The position numbers were made by a program, and so were the translations under genes. A model generated the notes under the pieces. It was given only the letters and a program-made list of their open reading frames with translations. It was not told where the DNA came from and did not search any database. Shown here in pieces: positions 34,440-45,662 of a DNA stretch of 64,000 nucleotides. Positions within the stretch are counted from its first letter, which is position 1, and each line of letters starts with the position of its first letter. This DNA is from Dipteris shenzhenensis. Taxonomy: Eukaryota; Polypodiophyta; Polypodiopsida; Gleicheniales. The stretch is from the NCBI GenBank assembly GCA_047967505.1, contig CM106538.1. One strand, written 5' to 3'.

Positions 34440-36840
34440 ATGATGGGCTACGGTTCAATCTCATCCTCAATGAGATCATCCCTTGCCAAACTATCTACTT
34501 CAAATTCCAAACCAGTGGTAAGATCTACAAATACATTCAGCCCACTACTACTTGTGCTACTCATGTGCTCATCGAAAGTAGCATCACCAATGGTAGGCTC
34601 GTCCTCGGGTAATGGCCTCAATATCTGTATCTCTTATCTCATAATGATCCACCTCTCTCGTATCATGGTCATCATCACCTCCATGGCCATGATCATACTC
34701 CATACACTCCATATTAGTAAATGTACTATACATCACTTTGGAACGTGGTGTAATAGTAGGTATGACGTGCCACCACCTATTATTATCCACCATTGGCTGA
34801 TAGACAACCTAATTCAAACACAAATACAATCATGTTATTTTCCTTGCATCAAAGATATCAAATATTTAAAAGTGAGTATTTTTATATGTGTGTATAGTAT
34901 CTGTTCACATTGTTGCGGTAGTACTAGTGTGTACTTCTTACTTTGCCAAAACTTTGTGGAGTCAATAGTTACAAAGCCACTTGCATGGTGTTTGATTGTT
35001 GCATTATGGCCTCTTTCCACCATGTCCTTAAACCACTTTAATCCAAAACATACAAAAAGAAGCGTCGAATGTCAAGCTTAATAATATCTTGGATTATGCC
35101 ATAATAATCATCCATGGCTCCATTGGCTCCCTCAAAGCTAGCAATGATGCCATAATCTTGTGTGTTTCTCTTATCATCAATCCATTGTGTTCAAAAATGC
35201 TTTCCCTCACACCATAGAGAATTGAACATAGTACACTACACCAAGACAAAATCAATTAAATAAGCAATCTAAATTGTTGAAAGCTCCTAACTTATGCATA
35301 ACATTCTATATACTGACCTTGCTCATGCCTCCCCTAGCCTACTCCCATTATTCCATTGTGATATGCATCCCTTCATCTCTCTCTACTCTCTCCATTTTGT
35401 TAAGTAGCCAATCCACATGAATATCCTTTGGAAGTGCTCTTAGATGCTCAGGGTATGGAACGAGATCCATGGTGTGTATGAAAGAGGGCCCTTTCTCATT
35501 GTCTTCTTGCCTTTGCATCCTCGTATCTTGTCACCCATATTTTCATCACATCACTATTAAGCATGCAATAAAGGTTGATATTAAAAATAAGCAACTCTGT
35601 GTTTATTACTTTGCTCCGTCCTTTCCTTTGACGCACAATCAAGGTCATCCTTAGGTTATCATCATCTCTCCATAGTCATGGGAGAGAGGTATCCACATCA
35701 ACAAGAAACTCAAAAATATATACAAGTGACTCTTGTACCAACCAACCCTCAGCCATGCTACCTTCGGGCCTTGCATTTTGTCTCATGAAACCCTTCTAGA
35801 TCTTCATGAAGCGCTTGAGGAAGAACAACCATCGTGCATGTACAGTAGCACATATAGCAATCTCATCCACCGAATGTACTATGAGATGTAATTGGCTTGT
35901 GAAAATAGAACGTGAAAATGTCTCCACTAAACAAACCACCTCCATTGACATAACTCGAGCATTTTGAAGCATGGTGGGATCTATTTCCTTTGAGCTCACA
36001 TACCTAGAAAGGAAAAAGTACACCATATTAGCAATATGAAAACCCTTACATGGAGCATTGATACACTTCACATTTTGTATCCTGTAAAGTACCTCACAAG
36101 CTCGCCCATCTTGTAAATAGAATCCTTCACGTCCTTCGATGCACTATGAGAAATGCTAGTAGGTAGTATGAACTGAACACACGAGGAATGGTTGATTAGT
36201 TGCTTCTAATTCACTCACAAATTTGGAAGGAAAAAGATATTATGCACATAAAATACTTACTTGGAGCATGTTGTGCCAATCATGAGATTTCAAGCCATAT
36301 AAATGCTCTACACCTCTTTTCTTGCTCTTTGTGAAGGCCCTCTTCAAACACCTCATGCATCCAATGGGAGTATGAATTGTAGTGATAGCTCGTTTCACCG
36401 CCACCATCTCTAACTTTGATAACCTCCACAGTGCACGAGGTAAAAAGACACACCCATTTGGCCTCTCTTGTGGCCAAAATTCATGCATCCTCCCTTTGGT
36501 TCATAGATCCTCCCTTATGCCTATGGAATCTCGTGTCCCATTCAAATGTTCCCAAATGGTAGATGCCACATTCTTGAAGATATGCATGGGATCAAGTAGG
36601 TGATTGATCTTGAGGTGGGACCAATATGGTAGTCAATAAAAGATGGAGTATCTAAACAAAAGCTGGTGTTAGCGTGCAATCTTTATTTCCATTCAATATA
36701 GCACATAATAGTTACAAACCCTTACCGGCTCATGCCAAGTGGTGGAGGAGTCATGGAACCGTCCCAAATTCTCATCCAATCTTCTGCAATGAGTGAGTGT
36801 GGGGGGATTTCATTCCAAGGGGCCACATATCTAGTTCTTG
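34440..36840 (-). pseudogene. CACTA-3 TNP2 transposase fragments
   Basis: In minus-strand order: 36722-36840 (EDWMRIWDGSMTPPPLGMSR, the linker before the core end), about 36500-36620 (INHLLDPMHIFKNVASTIWE), 36240-36488 (YGLKSHDWHNMLQ), 35796-36071 (DUF4218: HLIVHSVDEIAICATVHARW, then LKRFMKI), 34835-35023 (DUF4216: FVTIDSTKFWQSKKYTLVLP) and 34584-34793 (C-terminal RWWHVIPTITPRSK with an acidic tail). The order equals that of CACTA-1. The N-terminal two thirds of the transposase is absent: the frame runs into a minisatellite and a pyrimidine tract at 36840. Dead copy. Confidence 0.85.
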
Positions 36841-36904
36841 TGTGTTCTGCCCCTTCCCCTTCCCCTTCCCCTTCCCCTTCCTTTTCCTTCTCTTTCCCTT
36901 CCCC

Positions 36905-37100
36905 TTCCCCTTCCAAGAAAGGGATTGCATGAATGATGGAAATAAGTGATTGCATGAATGATGGAAAGGGATTGCATGAATGAAGAAAGGGATTGCATGA
37001 ATGATGGAAAGGGATTGCATGAATGACAAAGGGGATTGCATGAATGAGGAGATAAGGGATTGCATCAATTATGAAAATAAGTGATTGCATGAGGGCGGAT
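36905..37100 (+). repeat. Minisatellite, unit about 24 bp
   Basis: About eight diverged copies of a unit close to GGGATTGCATGAATGATGGA, sometimes with GTGATTGCATG in place of GGGATTGCATG. It follows a CCCCTT tract (36848-36912) and precedes the CT-rich spacer. Spacers are not unique sequence, so this is not a CRISPR array. Confidence 0.9.
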
Positions 37101-37164
37101 CCAAGAAAGAGGAAAATTGGGGACTGAAGCATGAGGGTGGGATAAAGAAAGAGGGCCTGCATGA

Positions 37165-37636
37165 TGGAGCATTCTTCTTTCCTCCTTTTTCCTCTCTTTT
37201 TCTCTCTTTTCTCCTCTTTTTCTCTCTTATCTCCTCTCTTTTTTCTCCTCTCTTTTCCTCTCTTTTCTCATCTCTTTCGTTCTCTCTTTTATCCTCACCT
37301 TTTCTCTTTTTTTCCTTCTCTCTTTTATCCTCTCTTTCCTTCTCTCTTTTTGTCTCTTTTCCTCTCTTTTCTCCTCTCTTTTTCTCTCTTATCTCCTCTC
37401 TTTTCCTCTCTTTTCTCATCTCTTTCCTTCTCTCTTTTTCTCTCTTTTATCCTCACTTTTTCTCTCTTTTTCCTTCTCTCTTTTATCCTCTCTTTCCTTC
37501 TCTCTTTTCGTCTCTTTTCATCCCTTTTTCTCTCTTATCTCCTCTCTTTTTCTCTCTTTTTTCTCCTCTCTTTCCTTCTCTCTTTTTCTCTCTTTTATCC
37601 TCACTTTTTCTCTCTTTTTCCTTCTCTATTTTTCAC
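37165..37636 (+). repeat. CT-rich spacer of CACTA-3, left part
   Basis: Tandem variants of TTTTCTCTCTTTTCTCCTC on the plus strand. Long frames through it are low-complexity artefacts. Similar sequence resumes at 42423-42640. Confidence 0.9.
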
Positions 37637-37989
37637 CATGGCCCATGGGGATAATAGTATGATAATCCCAACTTTCTACATACGCACACATTGGAGATCC
37701 TTGCTGGGCTGTTGAAGAAGTAAGGGCAGATGGTACTAAAGGGGAGGCCAAAGAAGCTTGACCTGTAAGCATGAGGAAGGAGAAAGAAGGCTCAGCGTTC
37801 TTGGCCGTCGGCATTGTCTGGACATGTGAGAGTGCCAGCTGAGGGGTGGAGGCCGAGGGCATATCTTCTTTCCCACCTGTTGTTGCATGTGCGCTAATAG
37901 GACAGTCTCTTTCTTCGTGAACTATTCATCCTTCTTGTAGCATTCTTGGATTTGCTGTTGCAGTCGGGAGACCTTCTCAAGATTTGCAC
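37637..37989 (-). other. Unassigned coding-like stretch
   Basis: On the minus strand a helical, Gln/Lys-rich segment (LQQQIQECYKKDE, then FTKKETVLLAHMQQQV) is followed by a Pro/Ser/Thr-rich segment (37626-37862). One stop divides the first part. The layout resembles the coiled-coil end of a transposon-encoded DNA-binding protein, but I cannot assign it to LINE or CACTA. Confidence 0.3.
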
Positions 37990-40101
37990 CTCTTTCCTAT
38001 GATCAACCATAAATTCATCACGATTTCACTAGAATCAACAAGCACATTACTAAAGACCTTAGAGCATCTCATTTGTCCAGATGGCTGAAAACCAAATTTA
38101 GTCCTTGGACAAAAAGATGCCCATTTTCCTAGAGAATCCTTTCCAAATTATGTAAGGTCTCAAAGAGTCTCAAGCTGACCACATACCTTTCTATAAGTCT
38201 AACCCCATTCCTATGTAGAGTTCCTTACCATAGAGGTTTGAACCTACCTAAGGGTGTTTCCAATGCTTGCACCTATCAACCTTGACGTTGCTAATATTTC
38301 TGAGGATTGAGTAGGCCCAAATCTTTTCCAGATTTTGCACCACCTTGATGATCCCTTGAGCCATGAATCTGGCCATAGATTTCTCCACATCTACAATTCC
38401 TATCCTGTTGCCTTTGGCATTGTGCATGATTGCCATTTGACTTTAGGAACCTTGTGATTAACAGTGTCTCCTCCCCAAATAAAGGATCTAAATAAGCTGT
38501 TAATTTGTCTAAGAAATTTTTTAGTTGGGTACAAGCATGAAATGAAATAGATGATGGAGGGGTACATGTAGTGGCTGAGGACAAACTTTCTTCTTGCACC
38601 TGAATTCCATAGGGATTCCCAGTAATATGAAGCCTCTAAGTTTTTTTATCTCTTTACAACCCTTGTTATAAAGAAAAAGGGGGGGAGGGCTCAAGGTGCC
38701 ATATATCCCCATCTTATCATGATTAACTTTGGATCTTGAGGCCATACAAAAAGTATTTAGACACTCCAGCATGACTCTTACTGACTCTTCATCATTGTGT
38801 GGTGCTAGATTTTGTCTTCTGCAAATTGTTGGCACATAATCTGTCTGTCCCCTTCCACCTGTATTCATTTTACATTGCCCTTGTCGAGTTCATCCTTAAG
38901 CAGCCATCCTAGTGCATTTGTAGCTATAGCAAATAGTAGAGGAGCTAATGGACAGCCTTGTGTGATTGATCTTTTTAACCCAAAGGGTTGCGCCGTTCTA
39001 CCATTTACTTCGACTTTGCTTCTAGCATGACATAGGATAATTTCTACATAAATCTAGGATGAGCTTCCATGTCCTTGAGGGAGGACAAAATAAAGCCCCA
39101 TTCCATTCTATCATACACTTTGTCAAAGTCAATTTTGAGGAAGCATTTGTTCTACTGAGTCTCCTCAGCCAGCTCAAGTCCTTCCCATAGGGCGAGGATA
39201 GCTTCTAGGATATGTCTTCCTTGAATGAAACCTTTTTTATCCTCCCTTCTAATAGCAAGTGTCTTTGCAAAGATCTTGTAGCTGCAATTCAGCATGGTCA
39301 ACGGTCTCCAATTCTTCAGTTCCTCTTTTGGGCTACCCTTAGGGATAAGTTTCATCATGCCTATTTTTATTCTTGGGTCTAAAAACCCTTTCTCTTTGGA
39401 GTCTTTCCAGAGCATCATGAGATAGGGGCTATCGTTTCCCAGAATACTTGATAAAATTCTATAGGGAGGCCATCTTCTCCTGGTGTCTTACCCTTCCCCA
39501 TTTGATCTATTGCACCTTTCAGTTCCTCTAAGGTGAGGTCTCAGTCTAGATAGATGCTATCAAAAGAGGACACTTTTCTTTCTCTTACTTTAGATCATTT
39601 CCCTTGAGCTATAGCCTTTTCTGTTGTGATGATCTCCTCCTCTCTTGACAACTAGTTAATGTGTTTTGAGATTGCCTCAAGGACTACAACTGAGTCTTGG
39701 ATGAGTCCTATCTCCAACTTGAAGAGCCTCTAGGGATTCTTTAGCATTTTTTTTCCTTAGCGTTTTGAACATATCCTCATTAGCCTTATCTTCTCTTCCC
39801 ACCCACCAATCCCGAGTGTAAATCTTGGCCTGGTTGGATGCTATTTCTGCTTCTACTCTGAGTTTAGCTTTGACTGTCCTCATTTTTCTTTGTCCCTTAT
39901 CAGTGTTGTCTCGTTCAAGTAGAGCCAGTTGATCTTCAAGCTTTTGAGTTCTAAAAGACCTAGCTTTGTCATCTCTATGTTTGACTTCTTTTAAGAATAC
40001 TTTTGTCCTATCCGTGGCTCTGATCCATTTATCCATTGCAGTATGATTGGCATGACATCTTACAGGTATTCTAAGCTGTAGAATTCGTGTATCGATAATC
40101 A
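37990..40101 (-). mobile_element. LINE (non-LTR) element, RT portion
   Basis: The minus strand reads as the reverse transcriptase of a plant L1-type LINE, cut off at 40101 before the endonuclease by a join to CACTA-2. The endonuclease and ORF1 are absent. There is no clear poly(A) tail at the low-coordinate end, so the 3' limit is approximate. Confidence 0.8.
38248..40101 (-). pseudogene. LINE reverse transcriptase remnant
   Basis: Collinear minus-strand blocks: 39677-40101 is the basic linker before RT. 39420-39660 has LEELKGAIDQMGKGKTPGED followed by GLPIEFYQVFW. 39152-39418 has MKLIPKGSPKEELKNWRPLT and GFIQGRHILEA. About 38900-39140 has FLKIDFDKVYD and GCPLAPLLFAIATNALGWLL. The YADD-type catalytic site reads QFAEDKI, with Glu replacing the second-last Asp. 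38521-38868 has CMASRSKVNHDKMGIYG. These are the successive motifs of L1-type RT. Many stops and frame changes show that it is dead. Confidence 0.85.
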
Positions 40102-42422
40102 TGATGCGTTAGCGTAATTATGATTATGTTATATTGTTGACATGACTTCTTTGTTGCTTTGATAGTTCATCCTCCCAATTAAAATAAAAGGGTGCTTACA
40201 AGAAGATGTTAGAAATGCTATATTCAAGATCTGTGGTATTGTGAGGTATGCTTACTATCAAATCGCATTGATTACATTTTTTTCAATTTAAGCTGATTAA
40301 TCTGTAGACTGATTATGAAAATATCTTACATGGACATGTGAAATAGGTGGATATCTCAAAAAGAGATCTCCATATCAAGCATCGAGAAGACTAGGGTCGA
40401 ATCCATCGAAGCCATATGCTTGCTTGAGAAGCACTTTCCCTTGAGCATTATGACAACTCAAGTCCACTTGCTTGTGCACATAGTTGATGAGGTGGCTATT
40501 GCAAGTACCGTTCATAGTCGATGGATGTTTTTTCTCAAGCGGTTTATGAAAACTTTGAAGGGATTTGTAAGACAAAGAGCAAGACTAGAAGCAAGCATAG
40601 CAGATGGATGGCTTGTGCAAGAGTCATTAGTATATATCACAGAGTTTCTTGCATCCATGGATCTCGATATGCTGCAAGCTTGGCATAACAAGGATGATGA
40701 TCGCATCATTGGCGAGGTTCCCCAAGGAAAAGGGATTGAAAGAAAGATGAGCGAATTAGAGCAAATGGAGAAATTCAATAAGTTTTGTATCCTCAACAGC
40801 CCTGAGATGCAGAAGTGGATTGAGAGATATGAAAAGGATATGAAGTGGCCAAAGTAGAAAGAATAAATGCAAGGACGAGATTTAGAGTAATGTACAGGCG
40901 ATCGCAACCATATCCACGGGATCTGGCTCTTCTCCCCACTCACATGTCACTTGATTGGCTACAACTAGCTCTACATAAAGCCGAATGCGATGGAGAGACA
41001 ATAAATGAGTGCGAGCAAGAGTCATCATCTGGATGTATGATGCATGTAAGTTTCTTATCTCTTGACATAATTAAGTAATTATTTCTGGCAATATACACTA
41101 TAAAATAGATGCATCTTCATTGTTTTAATGATGCTCTTTTACAGTACAAAAAGTACAGTGCATTATGGTCATATGGACGATATTTTCACATGGAACGCAT
41201 CGATTAAAAGAGAGTCACATATGATTGTGGAGTCATGGCTAACTTCACACAAGATAGCGGAGCAAGTGCTTTGGATACAAATCTTCTCTCCTCATAGTTG
41301 GATTATTGTGGAACCATATGCAAAATCTATGAAGTTGATTTCAGACGATTTAGTATTTTCATTCTTGATGTAAAATGGTTTAGAACTATTTACAACCGTC
41401 CCCATGCAATAGTGAGAAAAGATAGTAGCGATTTCTTTGCAATAGAGTCCAACAAACATTGGACCGATGAAAGTGATACTTTTGTTCTTCCCGAGCACTG
41501 TGTGTATACTAATGATTTAATTAATCGAAGCTTTCATTTTGAAACATCCATTGATACATGTACTTGAGCATAATTTCATATATATAATTGACAACATTTG
41601 GCACCCATCTTTAATATAGGTGGTTTTTCATTTGGATCGTTCTGATCCAAGATGGTGGTACGTGATCCAAGTTGCACCACAAAGTAAGCAAATTTTTGAA
41701 GAAAGAGATGTGGATATGGAGATGCCACTACCAATGCCAGATCCAATTGATCCCGATGAATCTGGCAAAGAAGATGAAGATCACAATATGAGCCAAGAGG
41801 AAGATGCGCATAATGACATCGCATGAGAGGAAGATGGAGATCACAATATTGAGGAAGAAGACAACGATCATCAAGAATCACCACACTTTATTGAAGAAGA
41901 TGATCAAGTACTTTTAGGTGAATGTATGATGCTAGAGTACGATGATGATGTACGATGATGATATAGGAGATCAACTCAATATAGAGTTGGAGATAGACTT
42001 GTTTGGTGGCTTAGACTTGGCTCAAGATGAAATAGTTGATGTAAATTCTCTTCATTGATTTTTTTCATCTCAAACTTGGACATGAATATATGAGCTTCAA
42101 AGGCTTGATGTACATGCTCTCATATTTTTATTCTCTCAAAAGGTCAAACATGTATGAAAATTTAAAAAATTTTGTCATTGGAAAAAACTAACTTTTAAGG
42201 CCTATATGAGTAAAAAACCTCTCTGGAAAATGTTGCTATAAAATAGTATCTCAGTGTCACTATATATAGCAACTTTTGTGATAGTCGCTATATAGCGACA
42301 TTTGCCTAAAATTGCTATATAGCGATGCTTTACGGGATGCGCTTTTTATACAGACGATTAGTTCCCCATGCGCGCTAAATGTCGATACTTAAACGTCACA
42401 ATAGAATCCATGTGTAGTAGTG
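40102..42422 (+). mobile_element. CACTA-2, half copy of the CACTA-1 family
   Basis: This matches CACTA-1 from about 15555 down to 13232, in inverse orientation, and ends GTGTAGTAGTG at 42422, the inverted form of CACTACTACAC. The last 200 bp hold the same TATATAGCGAC subterminal motifs (42240-42330). The other half of the element is missing: at 40102 sequence changes abruptly from LINE to CACTA. The 3 bp after the end are TCC; no matching left end was found. Confidence 0.88.
40330..42058 (+). pseudogene. CACTA-2 TNP2 C-terminal half
   Basis: DUF4218 at 40420-40857 (LEKHFPLSIMTTQVHLLVHI, then SRWMFFLKRFMKTLKGF). An 11-base insertion near 40833-40845 (the bases AAAGGATATGA, absent from CACTA-1) shifts the frame. 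The linker continues at 40845-41078, DUF4216 at 41298-41567 (KWFRTIYNRP, then SDTFVLPEHC) and the acidic tail at 41620-42058, with a TGA at 41824. It mirrors 13620-15303 exon for exon. Confidence 0.88.
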
Positions 42423-42640
42423 TCCTCTGTTTTATCCCCACTTTTTCTCTCTTTTTCTCCTCTCTTTTCCTCTCCTTTCTCCTCTCTTTTATCCCCACTT
42501 TTTCTCTCTTTTTCTCCTCTCTTTTCCTCTCCTTTCTCCTCTCTTTTCCTCTCTTTTCCTCTCTTTTCTACTCTCTTTCCTTCTCTCTTTTTCTCTCTTT
42601 TTCTCTTCTTTTTCTCTTCTCAGCTCATTAGTAATCTTCC
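42423..42640 (+). repeat. CT-rich spacer of CACTA-3, right part
   Basis: Tandem TTTTCTCTC and CCTCTCTTTT variants directly after the CACTA-2 end, of the same type as 37165-37636. Confidence 0.85.
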
Positions 42641-42659
42641 TTTTTTCTTTTTTCCAGTT

Positions 42660-43870
42660 CATCATGTGGCCAGGAAGCTCTTCAGGCTCACCTGATCTTC
42701 GGGAGACCATCTTTTGGGAGTTATATAAACTTTTGGGGCACCCTCCCAGTCTTGGGGAGTTATATGGCTAGATGACGGGTACTCTAAACATCTCCCAGGA
42801 GTCGGCACTACAGACTCCAAACCACCCTAACCCCACACTAGCTGAGATTATCCCAGCGGAGACAACACAACCGAGCCCCTTTCCCCATGCCATTCTATGC
42901 CCCTTCCCCCATGCCGTCAGGAGGCCCTTCTACCTCGCAAAGCCGTCGGCATACTCTTGTGCAGTCGAGACTCGATTCTCGAGCTACTAGTGGTCCACGT
43001 AGTCCCATGCAATCTCCAGCTATGAGTGGCCAGTGTACTAGCTTGACATGACACAGTAGCAGGCATAGTAGTAGGGAGAGCAGTGGGGGATGCATGGCAC
43101 AGTGCTTTGGGAGGGGTGGTGGTGGGGATGAGGATGATTCAGATGATTTAGACATGCCTCCAGGTGATGGTACAATTTACTATGACATCACTCAGACAGG
43201 AGGCATCTTGATGGATGCACGAGGGAAGGACATCATGGCCTTCATGCACTCTATAATTGGTAACAATTATAGAGATTGCTTTATCCGCTACAAAGACCAT
43301 CCAAAGAGGTTGGTTGATGAGACCCTCGCTGTTGTTGGCTCTAGGTATCCTAAACCCCTAATGTTCAGTTCATAGATAAATGGGCCAAGTCAAAGATCAT
43401 TGTTACGATACTTGGCAATAAAAGATCTTCGCTTAAGAGGCAGGCACTAGCGGAGCTTGCCAGGCTCGAGGAAGGTCAACCACCAAGGGGCCCACCCCAC
43501 ACCGCTCACAAGCATGTGGAAGAAAGCAATGAAGTCAGCAAGGGAGGAACCTAGTTTGCAGCACATGGAGGCACAAAGGATCCAAATGGAGCAATATGGA
43601 AGGGTGCATTTTGGAGCAGGGGATAAGTATCGATCTCAAATTATATTGTTTATGTAGTTTATTAGGAGGTTGTTTCTTTGTACTAACCCCTTTGCAAATT
43701 GTATCATCTTGCAACTTGATATCATGGGCAGGTGTCCTACTCCTGTCGAGACAGCCTACCACCGCCACCATCGTAGAGGAGATACATGGAAGCACTTCCA
43801 TAATGACGGGGTGATTACTAAGGAGCAATTTATCTGGGCTACTGAAGCGCCCCCCGAGGTATTTGAAAGT
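42660..43870 (+). pseudogene. CACTA-3 Transposase_24/TnpA-like gene
   Basis: Frame 43094-43375 has DGTIYYDITQTGGILMDARG and KDIMAFMHSIIGNNYRDCFI, parallel to LSYQITVAGEIIEDRKGKVV of CACTA-1. Frame 43457-43657 has a YGRVHFGAGDKY block, parallel to HFGAGERLAF. About 43725-43870 gives TPVETAYHRHHRRGDTW and HNDGVITKEQFIWATEAPPE. Frames differ between blocks and a probable intron lies at 43640-43720. A Ser/Thr/Pro-rich N-terminus with many stops occupies 42660-43090. Confidence 0.7.
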
Positions 43871-44124
43871 AATTAAATAATGTCAATATTATAAGTAACG
43901 AGTAGCATGACCCGTCTACGACGGGTTAAAGACCCGCTCTGCTGGGTCTCAAAGTGAGATTTTAAAATGTTTGTAATTTCTAGCAATAGAATTTCAAGTT
44001 TCAAAATCCTCCAGCATAGGCACCACTTGGCTTGGCTCTATGCTCAGTTTTACTAAACTATTCAGTTAGAAGAGAGGCAAAGCATTCGCACAACACCCAC
44101 CCCCCTTCTTGCACACACACAAAT

Positions 44125-44190
<66 letters not shown>

Positions 44191-44230
44191 TTTGATTGTG
44201 TCCCTCATGATGCACACGCACATGCACTAA

Positions 44231-44263
<33 letters not shown>

Positions 44264-44554
44264 CTATCTATCTATCTATATATATATATCTCCATTGTAA
44301 GTTTGCTAGAATTCTCGGTCAAAGCAAGCAACATCTCAGTTTGTCAAAGGAAAATAAGAGTTCTATGTTGGCAATAATCCATGCACTATCTTAGAACATA
44401 ATAACGATTGACGCAAAAGGAATGACAACCAAAAAGAGAAATAGCAATTCTATGTTTCTCAACTCGATGGAGCCCATAGCAATATAATAAGACAACCGTT
44501 AGGCTGCTAGGCTCCCTATCTCCCCCCCCTCTCTCTCTCTCTCTCTCTATCCCA
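43871..44554. other. Non-coding with simple repeats
   Basis: No gene. Contains a (CT)n tract at 44128-44187, then (CT)n, (TA)n and (CTAT)n between 44231 and 44290, and another C/T run at 44520-44552 leading into the gap. Confidence 0.8.
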
Positions 44555-44654
44555 NNNNNNNNNNNNNNNNNNNNNNNNNNNNNNNNNNNNNNNNNNNNNN
44601 NNNNNNNNNNNNNNNNNNNNNNNNNNNNNNNNNNNNNNNNNNNNNNNNNNNNNN
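44555..44654. other. Assembly gap
   Basis: Exactly 100 N, the usual placeholder for unknown length, preceded by a CT microsatellite. Confidence 0.99.
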
Positions 44655-44816
44655 TAATCATGGTGCCTTTTACATGAAGTAATCTACACTAAACATTTTT
44701 TTCAACCCAAAGATGGCCAAGGGGAACCTTGGGTATGAAGTTGCTGCATGCTAACATTATGCTGCCACACCAACAGATATTTACTTGAAAGAGGGCGTGT
44801 TTGTAAATTCACAACT

Positions 44817-44966
44817 TCCCTGTCTCTCTCTCCTCTCTCTTCTCTCTCCCTCTCTCCTCCTCTCTCTCTCTCTCCTCTCTCCCCCTCCCTCTCTCTCTCC
44901 CTCCCTCTCTCCTCTCTCTCTCCCCCTCTCTCTCTCTCCTCCCTCCCTCTCTCTCCTCTCTCTCTT

Positions 44967-44999
<33 letters not shown>

Positions 45000-45512
45000 C
45001 TCCCTCCCTCTCTCTCTCCTCCCCCCCTCTCTCTCTCTCTATCTCTCCTCTCTCTCTCTCTCTCTCCTCCCTCTCTATCTCTCTCTCTCCTCCCTCTCTC
45101 TCCTCTCTCTCTCTCTTCCCTCTCTCTCCTCTCTCTCTCTCTCCTCTCCCTCTCTCTCTCCTCCCTCTCTCTTCCCTCTCTCTCTCTCTCCTCCCTCTCT
45201 CTCTCTCCTCCCTCTCTCTCTCCTCTCTCTCTCTGTCTCTCCTGCCTCCCTCTCTCTCTCTCTCCTCCCTCCCTCTCTCTCTCCTCCCTCCTCTCTCTCT
45301 CTCTCCTCCCTCTCTCTCTCTCTCTCCCCTCTCCTTCTCTCTCTCTCTCCTCCCTCTCTCTCTCCCTCCGTCCCTCTCTCTCCCCCCTCTCCCCCTCTCT
45401 CTCTCCTCCCTCTCTCTCTCACTCTCTCTCTCCTCCCTCCCTCTCTCTCTCCTCCCTCTCTCTCTCTCTCTCTCCCCCTCTCTCCTCCCTCCCTCTCTCC
45501 CTCTCTCCTCGC
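44817..45512 (+). repeat. 700-bp CT-rich tract
   Basis: Imperfect (CT)n with CC and TCC interruptions over about 700 bp. Frames of up to 296 codons through it are low complexity and not genes. Confidence 0.95.
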
Positions 45513-45662
45513 TATATATTTTCTTTTGTTGATGACAAAGAAATAGTTGGCTGTTCGGTGGACAACCATGATGCATCTTCACCAAGCAAAAATACATATC
45601 CTTGTGTGGATCTCTTTGTCTCATGGTCTCCTACATAATCATATCATAATATCCATCCAACA
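45513..45662 (-). repeat. Inverted copy of the 53022-53178 block
   Basis: Nearly the reverse complement of 53022-53178 (landmarks GACAAAGAAATAGTTGGCTG, CATGATGCATCTTCACC, ATCCTTGTGTGGATCTC). It ends CCATCCAACA, the inverted form of the LTR start TGTTGGATGG. Confidence 0.8.

Larger units (their letters stand above)
34170..43870. mobile_element. CACTA-3, a second and decayed CACTA family
   Basis: Starts CACTACTAGAATAGTG at 34170. TNP2 fragments lie on the minus strand (34440-36840), a CT-rich spacer at 37165-37636 continues at 42423-42640, and a Transposase_24-like gene lies on the plus strand (42660-43870). This is the same two-gene divergent plan as CACTA-1 but with clearly different protein sequence. 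LINE and CACTA-2 material (about 37640-42422) lies inside the spacer. The right terminus was not found. Confidence 0.65.

Noticed and set aside
34428-35081. 217-codon plus-strand ORF
   Set aside because: Lies opposite the CACTA-3 DUF4216 and C-terminal exons, which carry the family motifs.
36905-37100. CRISPR-like array
   Set aside because: Minisatellite units are adjacent without spacers.
44386-44661. ORF containing X residues
   Set aside because: It spans the 100-N gap.
44748-45638. 296- and 271-codon ORFs
   Set aside because: They run through an imperfect (CT)n tract and read Ser-Leu-Pro or Arg-Glu-Gly repeats.
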